A stretch of 25,430 nucleotides of DNA, taken from NCBI GenBank assembly GCA_013811715.1, contig JACCUS010000216.1, positions 1 through 25,430 on the forward strand, given 5' to 3'. Origin of the DNA: Nocardioidaceae bacterium (GTDB lineage Bacteria; Actinomycetota; Actinomycetes; Propionibacteriales; Nocardioidaceae). This document shows, in pieces, positions 14,911 to 22,700 of this stretch; the stretch's first letter is position 1; every line of letters starts with the position of its first letter. The translations under genes were made by a program, and so were the position numbers. The notes under the pieces are model-generated. The model was given only the letters and a program-made list of their open reading frames with translations. It was not told the origin of the DNA and ran no database searches.

Positions 14911-15576
14911 TCAACAGCGCTCCCGATAGTCGTCATCGAGTGCCCTTCCAGAACTCTGGAACTCCTCGGAGATGAGCCGTCCGGACAGCCTCTGCAACCG
15001 CTGGTTCTCAGCGACGGTCCACTCCTGGGCTTTCTGCTGGAGCACCAAGGGGTCGTAGAGCTGATCCAAGGAGATGTCGAGGTCGGCCAACAGGTCCTGC
15101 AGCTCCTTCAGCCCGCCCACGTAGGTGTTCAGCTCGGCTTCCACCTCGGCAGGTGCGTTGGGCTTCAATGCCTCGAGCCCAGCAATCAGCTGGTCCAGGC
15201 CCTCGTCGTCGAGTGCGGTGAAGTCGAGGTTGGCATACTGCTGCTGGAACGACTCCATGTCCAGGCAGTATGCGGCCGCACTGCCGCCGGTCGTCTCCGT
15301 CGGTTCGCCCGTCTGGGTCGTCTCCGTCGGTTCGCCCGTGTCGGTCGGCTCAGTACAACCGGTGGCCGATGACGCTGCACAGGCAGCGTCGTCGGAACGT
15401 TGCAGGAGCAGTACGGCGACGGCGCCACCGACGAGCAGCAGCGCCACCGCGGCGATCGCCGTCACGACGAGGCCCGTCTTCGGTGACTGCGGCTCATGGC
15501 CCGCCGGACCGTAGCCGGGCTGACCCCAGCCAGGCGGGTGGTCTCCGGGTGCGCCGGAGCCGGGTGGTTCGGTCAT
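14911..15576 (-). CDS. Single-pass membrane protein with extracellular Cys-paired helical domain (YC-domain protein 3)
   Basis: Not a protein I can name. The 221 residues are laid out as: a Pro/Gly-rich cytoplasmic start (1-32), one membrane segment (35-58), a Thr/Glu-rich linker with the tandem GEPTETT-type repeat (79-98), then a helical extracytoplasmic domain starting AYC (Cys104) and ending at the very last residue, Cys221. Two more cysteines (66 and 74) sit just outside the membrane. The layout, the YC opening, the L-x(2)-L-x-P segment and the closing Cys are shared with the two genes upstream. It starts 12 bp after the previous gene's stop, so the two are surely one transcript. Topology (N-in) follows from the positive residue before and the acidic residues after the membrane segment. 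Function unknown; an envelope role is all that can be inferred. Confidence 0.75.
   Translation of the reverse strand: MTEPPGSGAPGDHPPGWGQPGYGPAGHEPQSPKTGLVVTAIAAVALLLVGGAVAVLLLQRSDDAACAASSATGCTEPTDTGEPTETTQTGEPTETTGGSAAAYCLDMESFQQQYANLDFTALDDEGLDQLIAGLEALKPNAPAEVEAELNTYVGGLKELQDLLADLDISLDQLYDPLVLQQKAQEWTVAENQRLQRLSGRLISEEFQSSGRALDDDYRERC
15290..15339. repeat. In-frame 27-bp tandem direct repeat in the linker of YC-domain protein 3
   Basis: A 23-bp sequence at 15290-15312 recurs exactly at 15317-15339, a 27-bp period that equals nine codons. It encodes two successive GEPTETT modules in the extracellular linker. Because the period is a multiple of three, copy-number change would lengthen or shorten the linker without breaking the frame. 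Confidence 0.9.
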
Positions 15577-15588
15577 CGGAGGCTTCTC

Positions 15589-16134
15589 TCAGTTCAGGCC
15601 CGGGATCTCGATCGTCAGGCCACAGTTGCTCTCGGCGTCGCGGGCGATGCCCTGGAAGGCGCCGTACGCGTCGATGAACACCGAGACGTCGAAGGAGCCG
15701 GCCGAGCCGGACTGAAGAGACTCAGCCACCGACTTCAAGGTCGCCCACCGGCCCTCGACGGCATCTGGCGCCAGCTCGTAGGCGAGCGTCACCTGGTCCA
15801 GGGTCGCCTCGTCGGCGGATCCGATCACGGAGGTGAGGTCGCCGTCCCCGGCCAGTTCCTTCAAGACGGCGCAGTACTGGGCTCGGGTGTCCTCTCCCCC
15901 CTGATCGAGCAGCCGCCAGGTGAAGAGCCCACCGACGATCAGCACCAACGCGACGGCGATGCCGATGAACAGGGGCTTGCGGTTGCGGCCCGGCTTGATC
16001 TCCTGTGGCAGCAGGTGCTGCTGCGGATAGCTGGCTGGCTGCTGACCGTATCCGGGCGGCCCATACCGGTGCTGGTCAGACGGCCCCTCGCCATGCTCGT
16101 TGGGCGGCTCGGTCGGCGGCCACTGGCTGGACAT
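15589..16134 (-). CDS. Single-pass membrane protein with extracellular Cys-paired helical domain (YC-domain protein 2)
   Basis: Not a protein I can name. It has 181 residues: a Pro/Gln/Gly/Tyr-rich cytoplasmic tail (1-49, including YGPPGYGQQP), a basic stop (KPGRNRK), one membrane segment (54-73), then an extracytoplasmic domain that opens QYC (Cys88), contains AYELAPDAVEGRW (118-130) and closes with NCGLTI (Cys171). Only two cysteines are present outside, so a disulfide between the ends of the domain is likely. ATG 16134 was preferred over the open frame to 16176 because GGGGAG precedes it and the MSSQWPP start is compositionally like the rest. A TAGGTT box inside an inverted repeat lies 41 bp upstream, and the next gene follows after 12 bp. 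The tail resembles those of many actinobacterial envelope proteins, but no function follows from it. Confidence 0.75.
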   Translation of the reverse strand: MSSQWPPTEPPNEHGEGPSDQHRYGPPGYGQQPASYPQQHLLPQEIKPGRNRKPLFIGIAVALVLIVGGLFTWRLLDQGGEDTRAQYCAVLKELAGDGDLTSVIGSADEATLDQVTLAYELAPDAVEGRWATLKSVAESLQSGSAGSFDVSVFIDAYGAFQGIARDAESNCGLTIEIPGLN

Positions 16135-16164
16135 GCTCTCCCCGTCTGGTCGAGACGTGCTGCG

Positions 16165-16200
16165 CGGTGGACCCAACCTAGTGCACGATGCGGTCCACCG
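16165..16200 (-). promoter_or_regulatory. 9-bp perfect inverted repeat bracketing a -10-like box, upstream of YC-domain gene 2
   Basis: Minus-strand CGGTGGACC (16200-16192) and GGTCCACCG (16173-16165) are perfect complements around an 18-bp centre. The centre contains TAGGTT (16180-16175), a TANNNT -10 candidate that would give a leader of about 34 nt before the ATG at 16134. The -35 position reads CGTCGG, a poor match. The dyad could be an operator for a dimeric regulator. It could equally be the terminator of the lipoprotein gene, whose stop lies 40 bp upstream. Confidence 0.5.
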
Positions 16201-16239
16201 ACGGGCACAATCCCCGGCTCGTGACGTATCCGGCTTGCG

Positions 16240-16566
16240 TCAGTCGGTGTACTCCACGTCGCAAGTCACTTCGTCGTACGCCTCGATGTCCGCGATCGCC
16301 TCAGTGGGGTTGACCTGGTCGCCCTCGAAGGCCCTGCTCAAGACGGCGTAGTCGGCGTGGAGCTCCTGCGGCGCGAGTTCGCCGAGAGCTCTCGCCTCCT
16401 CGCCGAGCTTCTTCAGGTCTCCAGGGACCGACACGTCGAGCCGGTTCAGCGTCTGGTCCTCCACGTTGCCGCGGATCCGGTCGCAGTAGGCGCTGCCATC
16501 TCCTCCGCACCCGAACAGGGTGGTCACAAGAACGAGCGAGCCGGCCAGCAGCGCAAGGCGCCTCAT
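16240..16566 (-). CDS. Small lipoprotein with Cys-paired domain (YC-domain protein 1)
   Basis: A 108-residue exported lipoprotein that I cannot name. The signal peptide MRRLALLAGSLVLVTTLFGC has a basic start, a hydrophobic core and the lipobox LFGC, so Cys20 should be lipidated and the mature 89 residues anchored outside the membrane. The mature part opens AYC (Cys28), carries ALGELAPQELHADYAVL (60-76) and ends TCDVEYTD (Cys102). These landmarks line up with those of the two downstream membrane proteins, suggesting one domain family delivered with different anchors. AGGAGG stands seven bases before the ATG at 16566, a strong ribosome binding site. No convincing promoter was found in the 433-bp gap upstream, and 105 bp separate it from the next gene. 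Confidence 0.8.
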   Translation of the reverse strand: MRRLALLAGSLVLVTTLFGCGGDGSAYCDRIRGNVEDQTLNRLDVSVPGDLKKLGEEARALGELAPQELHADYAVLSRAFEGDQVNPTEAIADIEAYDEVTCDVEYTD

Positions 16567-16999
16567 GCGGGTTCCTCCTGGGCTGGATCAAGTCACCTGT
16601 CGTCGGCGGGGATAGGTCGGACGCTGAGGGCTCGCTACCTTGCCATGCGGCGGCGGCGCCTCCCGCAGCAGGCCAACCTTCCGGGGTCAGCCCGCCAGCC
16701 CCCTGACGGACCAAGCGCACCCTGTGTGCGCGGAGATTCGTCGTCGGGGGGGTCACGACCAAGATCCGACCTGTGCCGGATTGTTGCTGCCCAACCGGCT
16801 GGAATCACCGCCACAATCCGACCTGGGTCGGATCTTTGCTGTCGGGATCACCCAGGCGTGCCCTCGACGGACTCGACCCCCGCAGCCTCGTCGGTGCCCT
16901 GGCCCGCGCCGACCCTCCCAGGAGTGGACCCGTCGAGCGGAGGTCGACGCATCCCAGTGATCGGGTGCCTGGCGGCGTCCACTGTCGGGAGTCTTCAAG
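16567..16999. other. 433-bp gene-free stretch after pyrF
   Basis: No reading frame here has a credible start, ribosome binding site or recognisable product; short plus- and minus-strand frames are translations of GC-rich noncoding DNA. It contains the ribosome binding site of the lipoprotein gene (16574-16579) and the interlocked repeats at 16753-16841. It also includes most of a small GTCTT-N6-AAGAC hairpin that overlaps the pyrF stop (16991-17006). The pyrF transcript probably ends in this stretch. Confidence 0.7.
16753..16841. repeat. Two-copy 37-bp repeat, each copy palindromic, with the copies also complementary to one another
   Basis: 16753-16789 and 16805-16841 match at 29 of 37 positions. 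Copy 2 holds ATCCGACC-TG-GGTCGGAT (16816-16833); copy 1 holds the same with two changes in the right arm (16764-16781). In addition AAGATCCGACC (16761-16771) is the perfect complement of GGTCGGATCTT (16826-16836), and CGGATTGT (16777-16784) of ACAATCCG (16813-16820). The RNA or DNA can therefore form either two short hairpins or one long nested one. The spacing is 52 bp. It lies about 160 bp after pyrF and 190 bp before the lipoprotein gene; terminator, operator pair or extragenic palindrome are all possible. Confidence 0.8.
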
Positions 17000-17827
17000 T
17001 CAAGACGCGAGCGCCTTGACCAGCTCATCGTTCGTTCGCGCCGCAGCCTCTCGCAAGGCACCCACCTGGGGTCCGTGCTGAAGTAGACCGCGTGACGAGG
17101 ACGGAAGCACGAAGTCGGTCACGCCAGCGAATATCCGCAAGATGTCGTCTGGCGTCCCCCCTTGCGCGCCCAGGCCAGGGGCGAGCAACGGCCCGTTGAT
17201 CGCCAGGTCCTCGTGCAGTTCGGCAAGGTTGGCGCCTACGACGGCGCCGACGGAACCCATCGGCAGCACGCCGTCGTTGGAACTCCGGATGGCGGCCAGC
17301 ATCTCACCTGACACGGTTCCGGTGCCGGCGCGGGCGTGCTGCACCTGGGCGGCTTCGGGGTTAGAGGTCAGCGCCAGCACGAAGACACCGGCCCCATGCT
17401 GCTGCGCGGTGCGCATCACCGGCGCCAACGAGCCGAACCCGAGGAACGGACTGACAGTCATCGCGTCGACCGCCAACGGCGACGACTGGTCGAGGTAGGC
17501 GTCGGCGTACCCCCGCATCGTGTACTCCATGTCGCCGCGCTTGGCGTCGAGCAGCACCAGCGCGCCCTCAGCGCGAGCCGCTCGGACGGCCTGTTCGAGT
17601 ACGCCGATCCCTGCCGCGCCGTGCCGCTCGAAGAACGCCGACTGCGGCTTGAGCACGGCGAGCTCTGCCGAGAACGCCTCCACACACGTCATCGTGAACC
17701 GCAGCAGACCCGCGGGGTCGTCGCTCAACCCCCACGCCTTCAGCAGGGCAGGATGCGGGTCGATGCCCGCACACAGCGGTCCTCGGCGGCCCATGCTGTC
17801 GCGAAGTCGGGCGCCAAACGGCTCCAT
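17000..17827 (-). CDS. pyrF: Orotidine-5'-phosphate decarboxylase (group 2 type)
   Basis: Last step of UMP synthesis, decarboxylating OMP without a cofactor. The 275-residue protein has LCAGIDPHPALL (18-29), KPQSAFFERHG, and the catalytic LLDAKRGDM (92-100, Asp94/Lys96/Asp99), then TVSPFLGFGSL and a C-terminal LAPGLGAQGG phosphate loop. The DAKRGDM form and the length mark the longer group 2 enzymes found in actinobacteria and myxobacteria rather than the 230-residue E. coli type. The ATG at 17827 is only 2 bp after the pyrD stop, so it closes the pyr operon. A 433-bp gene-free region follows. Confidence 0.96.
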   Translation of the reverse strand: MEPFGARLRDSMGRRGPLCAGIDPHPALLKAWGLSDDPAGLLRFTMTCVEAFSAELAVLKPQSAFFERHGAAGIGVLEQAVRAARAEGALVLLDAKRGDMEYTMRGYADAYLDQSSPLAVDAMTVSPFLGFGSLAPVMRTAQQHGAGVFVLALTSNPEAAQVQHARAGTGTVSGEMLAAIRSSNDGVLPMGSVGAVVGANLAELHEDLAINGPLLAPGLGAQGGTPDDILRIFAGVTDFVLPSSSRGLLQHGPQVGALREAAARTNDELVKALAS

Positions 17828-17829
17828 CG

Positions 17830-18798
17830 CTATCGACCTTCCGGTGCGCTCGAAATGGATCGGTTGGCGAACCCGACGGCGTCGCCGACCTTGGCGAACC
17901 CGCGCGCCGCCAGTTCTGCCCGCAGCTCCTCCACGACGCGTACGGGCGCGCTCGGGTCATTGAAGATGGCGGTCCCCACCTGCACGGCGCTGGCGCCGGC
18001 GGCCAAGAACTCCAGCGCGTCCGCGCCGGTGCGGACGCCGCCGACCCCGATGATCGGCACGCCGGGCATGGCGTTCGCGACCTGCCATACGGCGCGCACC
18101 GCGACCGGGCGCACCGCCGGACCGGACAGCCCGCCGGTGACCCCTGCGAGGGTCGGGCGCATCGTGTCGATGTCGATGTGCATGCCGAGCAGGGTGTTGA
18201 TCAAGACCAGGCCGTCGGCGCCGGCCGCGGTCACCGACTCGGCGACCTCGACGATGCTGGTGACGTCTGGCGACAGCTTGGCGAAGACAGGCACGCCGCG
18301 AGGCGCGTCTCGACGGACGACCGAGATGACGCGAGCCGCCTGGAACGGGTCGCAGGCGAACACCAAACCGCGGTTCTCCACGTTCGGGCAGGAGATGTTG
18401 ACCTCGATCGCGGCCACTCCGGGCGTGTTGCCGACGCGCCGGGCCAGCTCGGCGTACTCCCCCAGCGAGGAACCCGCGATCGACACGATGGGGCGGGCGT
18501 CGTGTTGGAGCAGCCAAGGCAGGTCGGTCGCCAAGAAGGCGTCGATGCCGGGGCCCTGCAGACCGATCGAGTTCAACATTCCGGACGGGGTCTCCGCCAT
18601 CCGGGGTGTCGGGCGCCCCGACCGGGGATCGCGCATGATCGACTTGGTGACGACGGCCCCCAGGGCGGCGACGTCGAAGAACTGGTGCAGCTCGCGTCCT
18701 GCGGCAGCACATCCGCTAGCCGTCATCACCGGGTTGTCCAGATGTGCGTCGGCCAGCACCGTCGAGAGATCGACGTCCGCCGGTCTCAGCGTCGACAT
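17830..18798 (-). CDS. pyrD: Dihydroorotate dehydrogenase, class 1B catalytic subunit
   Basis: Oxidises dihydroorotate to orotate with bound FMN. The 322 residues show DNPVMTASGCAAAG, TKSIMRDPRSGRPTPRM, LNSIGLQGPG and EVNISCPNVENRG, with Cys137 as the class 1 catalytic base (class 2 enzymes have Ser). NTLLGM, GVGGVRTGADALEFLAAGASAVQVGTA complete the FMN phosphate site. No membrane-binding N-terminal helix is present. Being next to pyrK, it should work as the NAD-linked PyrD2K2 complex. The frame is open to 19062, but ATG 18798, with GGGAGA upstream, gives the family N-terminus and overlaps pyrK by 13 bp. Confidence 0.95.
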   Translation of the reverse strand: MSTLRPADVDLSTVLADAHLDNPVMTASGCAAAGRELHQFFDVAALGAVVTKSIMRDPRSGRPTPRMAETPSGMLNSIGLQGPGIDAFLATDLPWLLQHDARPIVSIAGSSLGEYAELARRVGNTPGVAAIEVNISCPNVENRGLVFACDPFQAARVISVVRRDAPRGVPVFAKLSPDVTSIVEVAESVTAAGADGLVLINTLLGMHIDIDTMRPTLAGVTGGLSGPAVRPVAVRAVWQVANAMPGVPIIGVGGVRTGADALEFLAAGASAVQVGTAIFNDPSAPVRVVEELRAELAARGFAKVGDAVGFANRSISSAPEGR

Positions 18799-19739
18799 CG
18801 TTTTTCTCCCACCGCGGTGCCGGGGGCGGTTTGCGGGAAGATCCCCACCTCGTCCCAGCTGACTCTGTCGCCGGCGAAGACCGGCCCCTCGACACACGCT
18901 CGCACCATCCGGGTGACGTTGTCGTCGCCCCTCACGGGCAGCACGCAGGTCATGCACACCCCTATCCCGCAGGCCATCGACTCCTCCACCGCGGTCTGGC
19001 TCCAGGCGCCCTGGTCCGTCGCGACCTCGGTCACGGCCGAGAGCATTGGCATGGGGCCGCACGAGTACACGACCTCAACGGAGTTGCGGGAGATGATCTG
19101 AGGCAGTGGGTCGGTGACCACGCCCCTGATGCCGACGGAGCCGTCCACCGTCGTCACGGTCACGGACTGGGCGGCGCGCTTTGCCTCCAGCGTTCCGAAG
19201 AGCTTGCTCTCCGTGGCTGCCCCCAGCACCATATGGACGCCGCAGCGCCGCTGGCGCAGCTTCTCGGCCAGCGCGAAAAGCGGCGCCGAACCGTACCCGC
19301 CACCCACCAAGGCACAGCCGACCGGCTCCTTCGGCAGCGCGAACGGACGGCCGAGCGGGCCCACCACGTTCAGAGGGTCGTGCGGCTGCCGCTCGGCAAG
19401 CCACCGAGTGCCCTTCCCGTAGTCAGCGAACACGATCTCCACAGTGCCGCCGTAGACGCCGGCCGGCCGCGCCCGGTAGATGGAGAAGGCCCGGCGCAGC
19501 AGGGCACCAGACGTCTCGCCGCCGACGGAGAGCGCCACGAAGCTGCCCGGCCTGGCCCGCTCGGCGATTCCGTCTGCCACGATCGTGAGGTGGTGATAGT
19601 CGCCGACCCGCTTGACCGAGAAGACCTCGCCCGACACCTGGATCGGTCCACGCGCCGGCTGGTCCGGCTGAGTCGCTGCCGGGGTCGCCGGCTGCTTCAC
19701 TGACTGGGTCGCCGGCTGCGTCGTCCTCCGCTCGTTCAC
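18786..19739 (-). CDS. pyrK: Dihydroorotate dehydrogenase electron transfer subunit
   Basis: Passes electrons from PyrD's FMN through a 2Fe-2S cluster and FAD to NAD+. The 317-residue protein has the FAD motif LLRRAFSIYRA (80-90), an NAD-binding LVGGGYGSAPLFALAEKL (144-161), SCGPMPML, and the cluster cysteines Cys257, Cys262, Cys265 and Cys282 with the family spacing x4, x2, x16. The first 33 residues are an unusual Thr/Gln/Pro/Ala-rich tail with PAT repeats (for example TTQPATQ, KQPATPAATQP) before the ferredoxin-reductase-like barrel starts at GEVFSVKRV. The start is GTG 19739, overlapping the carB stop as GTGA, with GGGAGG inside the carB end. An open frame to 19802 exists but lacks support. 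Confidence 0.93.
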   Translation of the reverse strand: MNERRTTQPATQSVKQPATPAATQPDQPARGPIQVSGEVFSVKRVGDYHHLTIVADGIAERARPGSFVALSVGGETSGALLRRAFSIYRARPAGVYGGTVEIVFADYGKGTRWLAERQPHDPLNVVGPLGRPFALPKEPVGCALVGGGYGSAPLFALAEKLRQRRCGVHMVLGAATESKLFGTLEAKRAAQSVTVTTVDGSVGIRGVVTDPLPQIISRNSVEVVYSCGPMPMLSAVTEVATDQGAWSQTAVEESMACGIGVCMTCVLPVRGDDNVTRMVRACVEGPVFAGDRVSWDEVGIFPQTAPGTAVGEKRCRR

Positions 19740-22700
19740 CGCTCTACCTCCCTCGCCGAGACGCCAACTAGCGTCCCGTCCTGTCGGCGTGTCGGCCGAC
19801 AACTGACGTCTCGGCCGCTCGCCCAGTCCTGCATCGACCGCACCCCGAGGTTGCCGGCTCGGACCGCCTCGATGCCCAGCACCGTCGCGCCGAGGCCCTG
19901 CACAGTGGTGATGCAGGGAATGTTCGAGGCGACCGAGGCGGTGCGGATCTCGTAGCCGTCGATCCGGGGCTCACCACCCGACGTCGTCCCGTGCGGGGTG
20001 TTGATGACGAGGTCGATCTCGCCCGCGAGGATGCGCCCGACGATCGTGGGTTCGCCGTCGGGTCCTACACCTTGGGAATGCTTGCGGACCACCGCCGCGG
20101 GCACGCCGCTGCGTCTGAGCACCGCCGCCGTTCCCGCCGTCGCCAGGATCTGGAAGCCGAGATCAGCCAGCCGCTTGATCGGGAAGATCATGTGCCGCTT
20201 GTCGGGGTTGGCAACCGAGACGAACGCCCGACCGGTAACCGGAAGACCACCGACGGCGGCGGACTCGGATTTCGCGAACGCCGCGATCTCCGCCTTGGCG
20301 AACGCTGTGCCGAACTCGTCCGCCAGTCCCATCACCTCACCGGTGCTTCGCATCTCGGGACCCAGCACGGTGTCGACGCCCGAACCTTCCTCGGTCCGGA
20401 AACGGTTGAACGGCATGACCGACTGCTTGACCGCGACCGGGGCGCGGTCGGACACAGTTGCGCCGTCGCCCTCCCGCGGGAGGATGCCGGCACGCCTCAA
20501 CTCGGCGATCGACGAACCCAGCATGACCCGCGCCGCGGCCTTCGCGAGCGCAGTCCCGGTCGCCTTCGAGACGAACGGTACGGTCCGCGATGCCCTCGGG
20601 TTCGCCTCCAGCACGTACAACACGTCGGACACCAGTGCGAACTGGATGTTGAGCAGACCACGCACCCCGACCCCTTCGGCGATCGCCAACGTCGAACGCC
20701 TGATCCGCTCGACCTCCTCGATCCCCAGCGTGATCGGCGGCAGCGCGCACGACGAGTCCCCGGAATGCACACCGGCCTCCTCGATGTGCTCCATCACACC
20801 ACCGAGGAACAGCTCGTCGCCGTCGTAGAGCGCATCGACGTCGATCTCGACAGCGTCGTCGAGGAACTTGTCGACCAGGACGGGGTGCGAGGAGGACACG
20901 GCGTCCCCTCCGAGCCGGTCCAACGCGGCTGTGAGCTCGGCCTCCCCGGAGACGATCTCCATGCCGCGGCCACCGAGCACGAAGGAAGGTCGCACCAGAA
21001 CCGGGTAGCCGATCTCGTTGGCGATGTCCCTGGCCTCCCCGGACGACGTGGCCGTGCCGTGTCTGGGAGCGGGCAACCCGGCAGCGGCCAGCACCCGCCC
21101 GAACGACCCCCGGTCCTCGGCGAGGTGGATCGAGTCGACGTCGGTCCCGACGATGGTGACGCCGGCGGCCGCCAGTCCCGCAGCCAGCCCCAGTGGCGTC
21201 TGCCCGCCGAGTGAGACGATGACACCGGCGATGGGGCCTGCCCGCCCCTCCGCCGCCACCACCTCGAGCACGTCCTCGAGCGTCAGCGGCTCGAAGTAGA
21301 GCCGGTCGGAGATGTCGTAGTCGGTGGAGACGGTCTCGGGGTTGCAGTTGACCATCACGGTCTCATACCCGCCGGACTCGGTCGGCGTCGTCGACAGCGC
21401 CATCGAGGCATGCACGCAGGAGTAGTCGAACTCGATCCCCTGCCCGATCCGGTTCGGCCCGCTGCCCAAGATGATCACCGCCGGCCTGGTGCGCGGCCGC
21501 ACCTCGGACTCCTCGTCGTACGACGAGTAGTGGTACGGCGTCCGGGCCTCGAACTCCGCGGCGCACGTGTCGACAGTCTTGTAGACGGGTCGGACGCCGA
21601 GCGCGTGTCGGACGCCACGGACCACGTCCTCGGTCGACCCGGTGAGCTCCGCCAGCTGGCGGTCGGAGAACCCGTGCCGCTTGGCGAGACGCAGCAGCTG
21701 GGGCGTCAGCGACTCGGCCGAAGCGACCTCGTTCGCCACCTCGTCGATGAGCAAGAGCTGGTCGAGAAACCATGGGTCGATGCCACTCGCCGCTGCAAGC
21801 TCATCCAGGCCGGCGCCGGCGCGGATGGCGTCGAGCACGACACGCAGACGCCCCTCGTGTGGCCTCGTCGCCTGCTGGAGCAGTGTCTGCTTGTCGCCGG
21901 GGGCGGCCGCCCAGCTGAAGACCGCCTCCGGCCGCTCCAACGAGCGCAGCGCCTTCTGCAGCGCCTCGGTGAAGTTCCGGCCGATCGCCATCGCCTCGCC
22001 GACGCTCTTCATGTGAGTCGTCAACGTCGAGTCGGCGCCGGGGAACTTCTCGAACGCGAACCTCGGCGCCTTCACCACGACGTAGTCGAGTGTCGGCTCG
22101 AAGCTCGCGGGGGTCTTCGCGGTGATGTCGTTGGGGATCTCGTCGAGGGAGTAGCCGATCGCGACCTTCGCCGCGATCTTCGCGATGGGGAAGCCGGTCG
22201 CCTTCGAGGCGAGCGCACTCGACCGGGAGACGCGTGGGTTCATCTCGACCACGATCATCCGCCCGTCGCGCGGGTCGACCGCGAACTGGATGTTGCAGCC
22301 GCCGGTCTCGACGCCGACGGCGCGGATCACGCCGATCGCCATGTCGCGCATCGCCTGGAACTCACGGTCGGTCAGTGTCATCGCGGGCGCGACGGTGATC
22401 GAGTCACCGGTGTGCACACCCATCGGGTCAAGGTTCTCGATCGAGCAGACGATCACCGTGTTGTCGTGGCCGTCACGCATGACCTCCAGCTCGTACTCTT
22501 TCCAGCCGAGGAGCGACTCCTCGAGGAGGACCTCCGTGGTCGGGCTGGCTGCGAGGCCGGCGCCGGCGATCCTGCGCAGGTCGGCCACGCCGTACGCCAG
22601 CCCCGAGCCTGCACCACCCATGGTGAACGACGGCCGGACGACGACGGGAAAGGAGAATCGCGCGGCTGCCGGCTCGGTGTCTGTCCCCACCGCCCGCAGA

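Noticed and set aside
17830..19062. A 410-residue version of PyrD
   Set aside because: The first 88 residues are out-of-frame pyrK. ATG 18798 has a ribosome binding site and the correct N-terminus.
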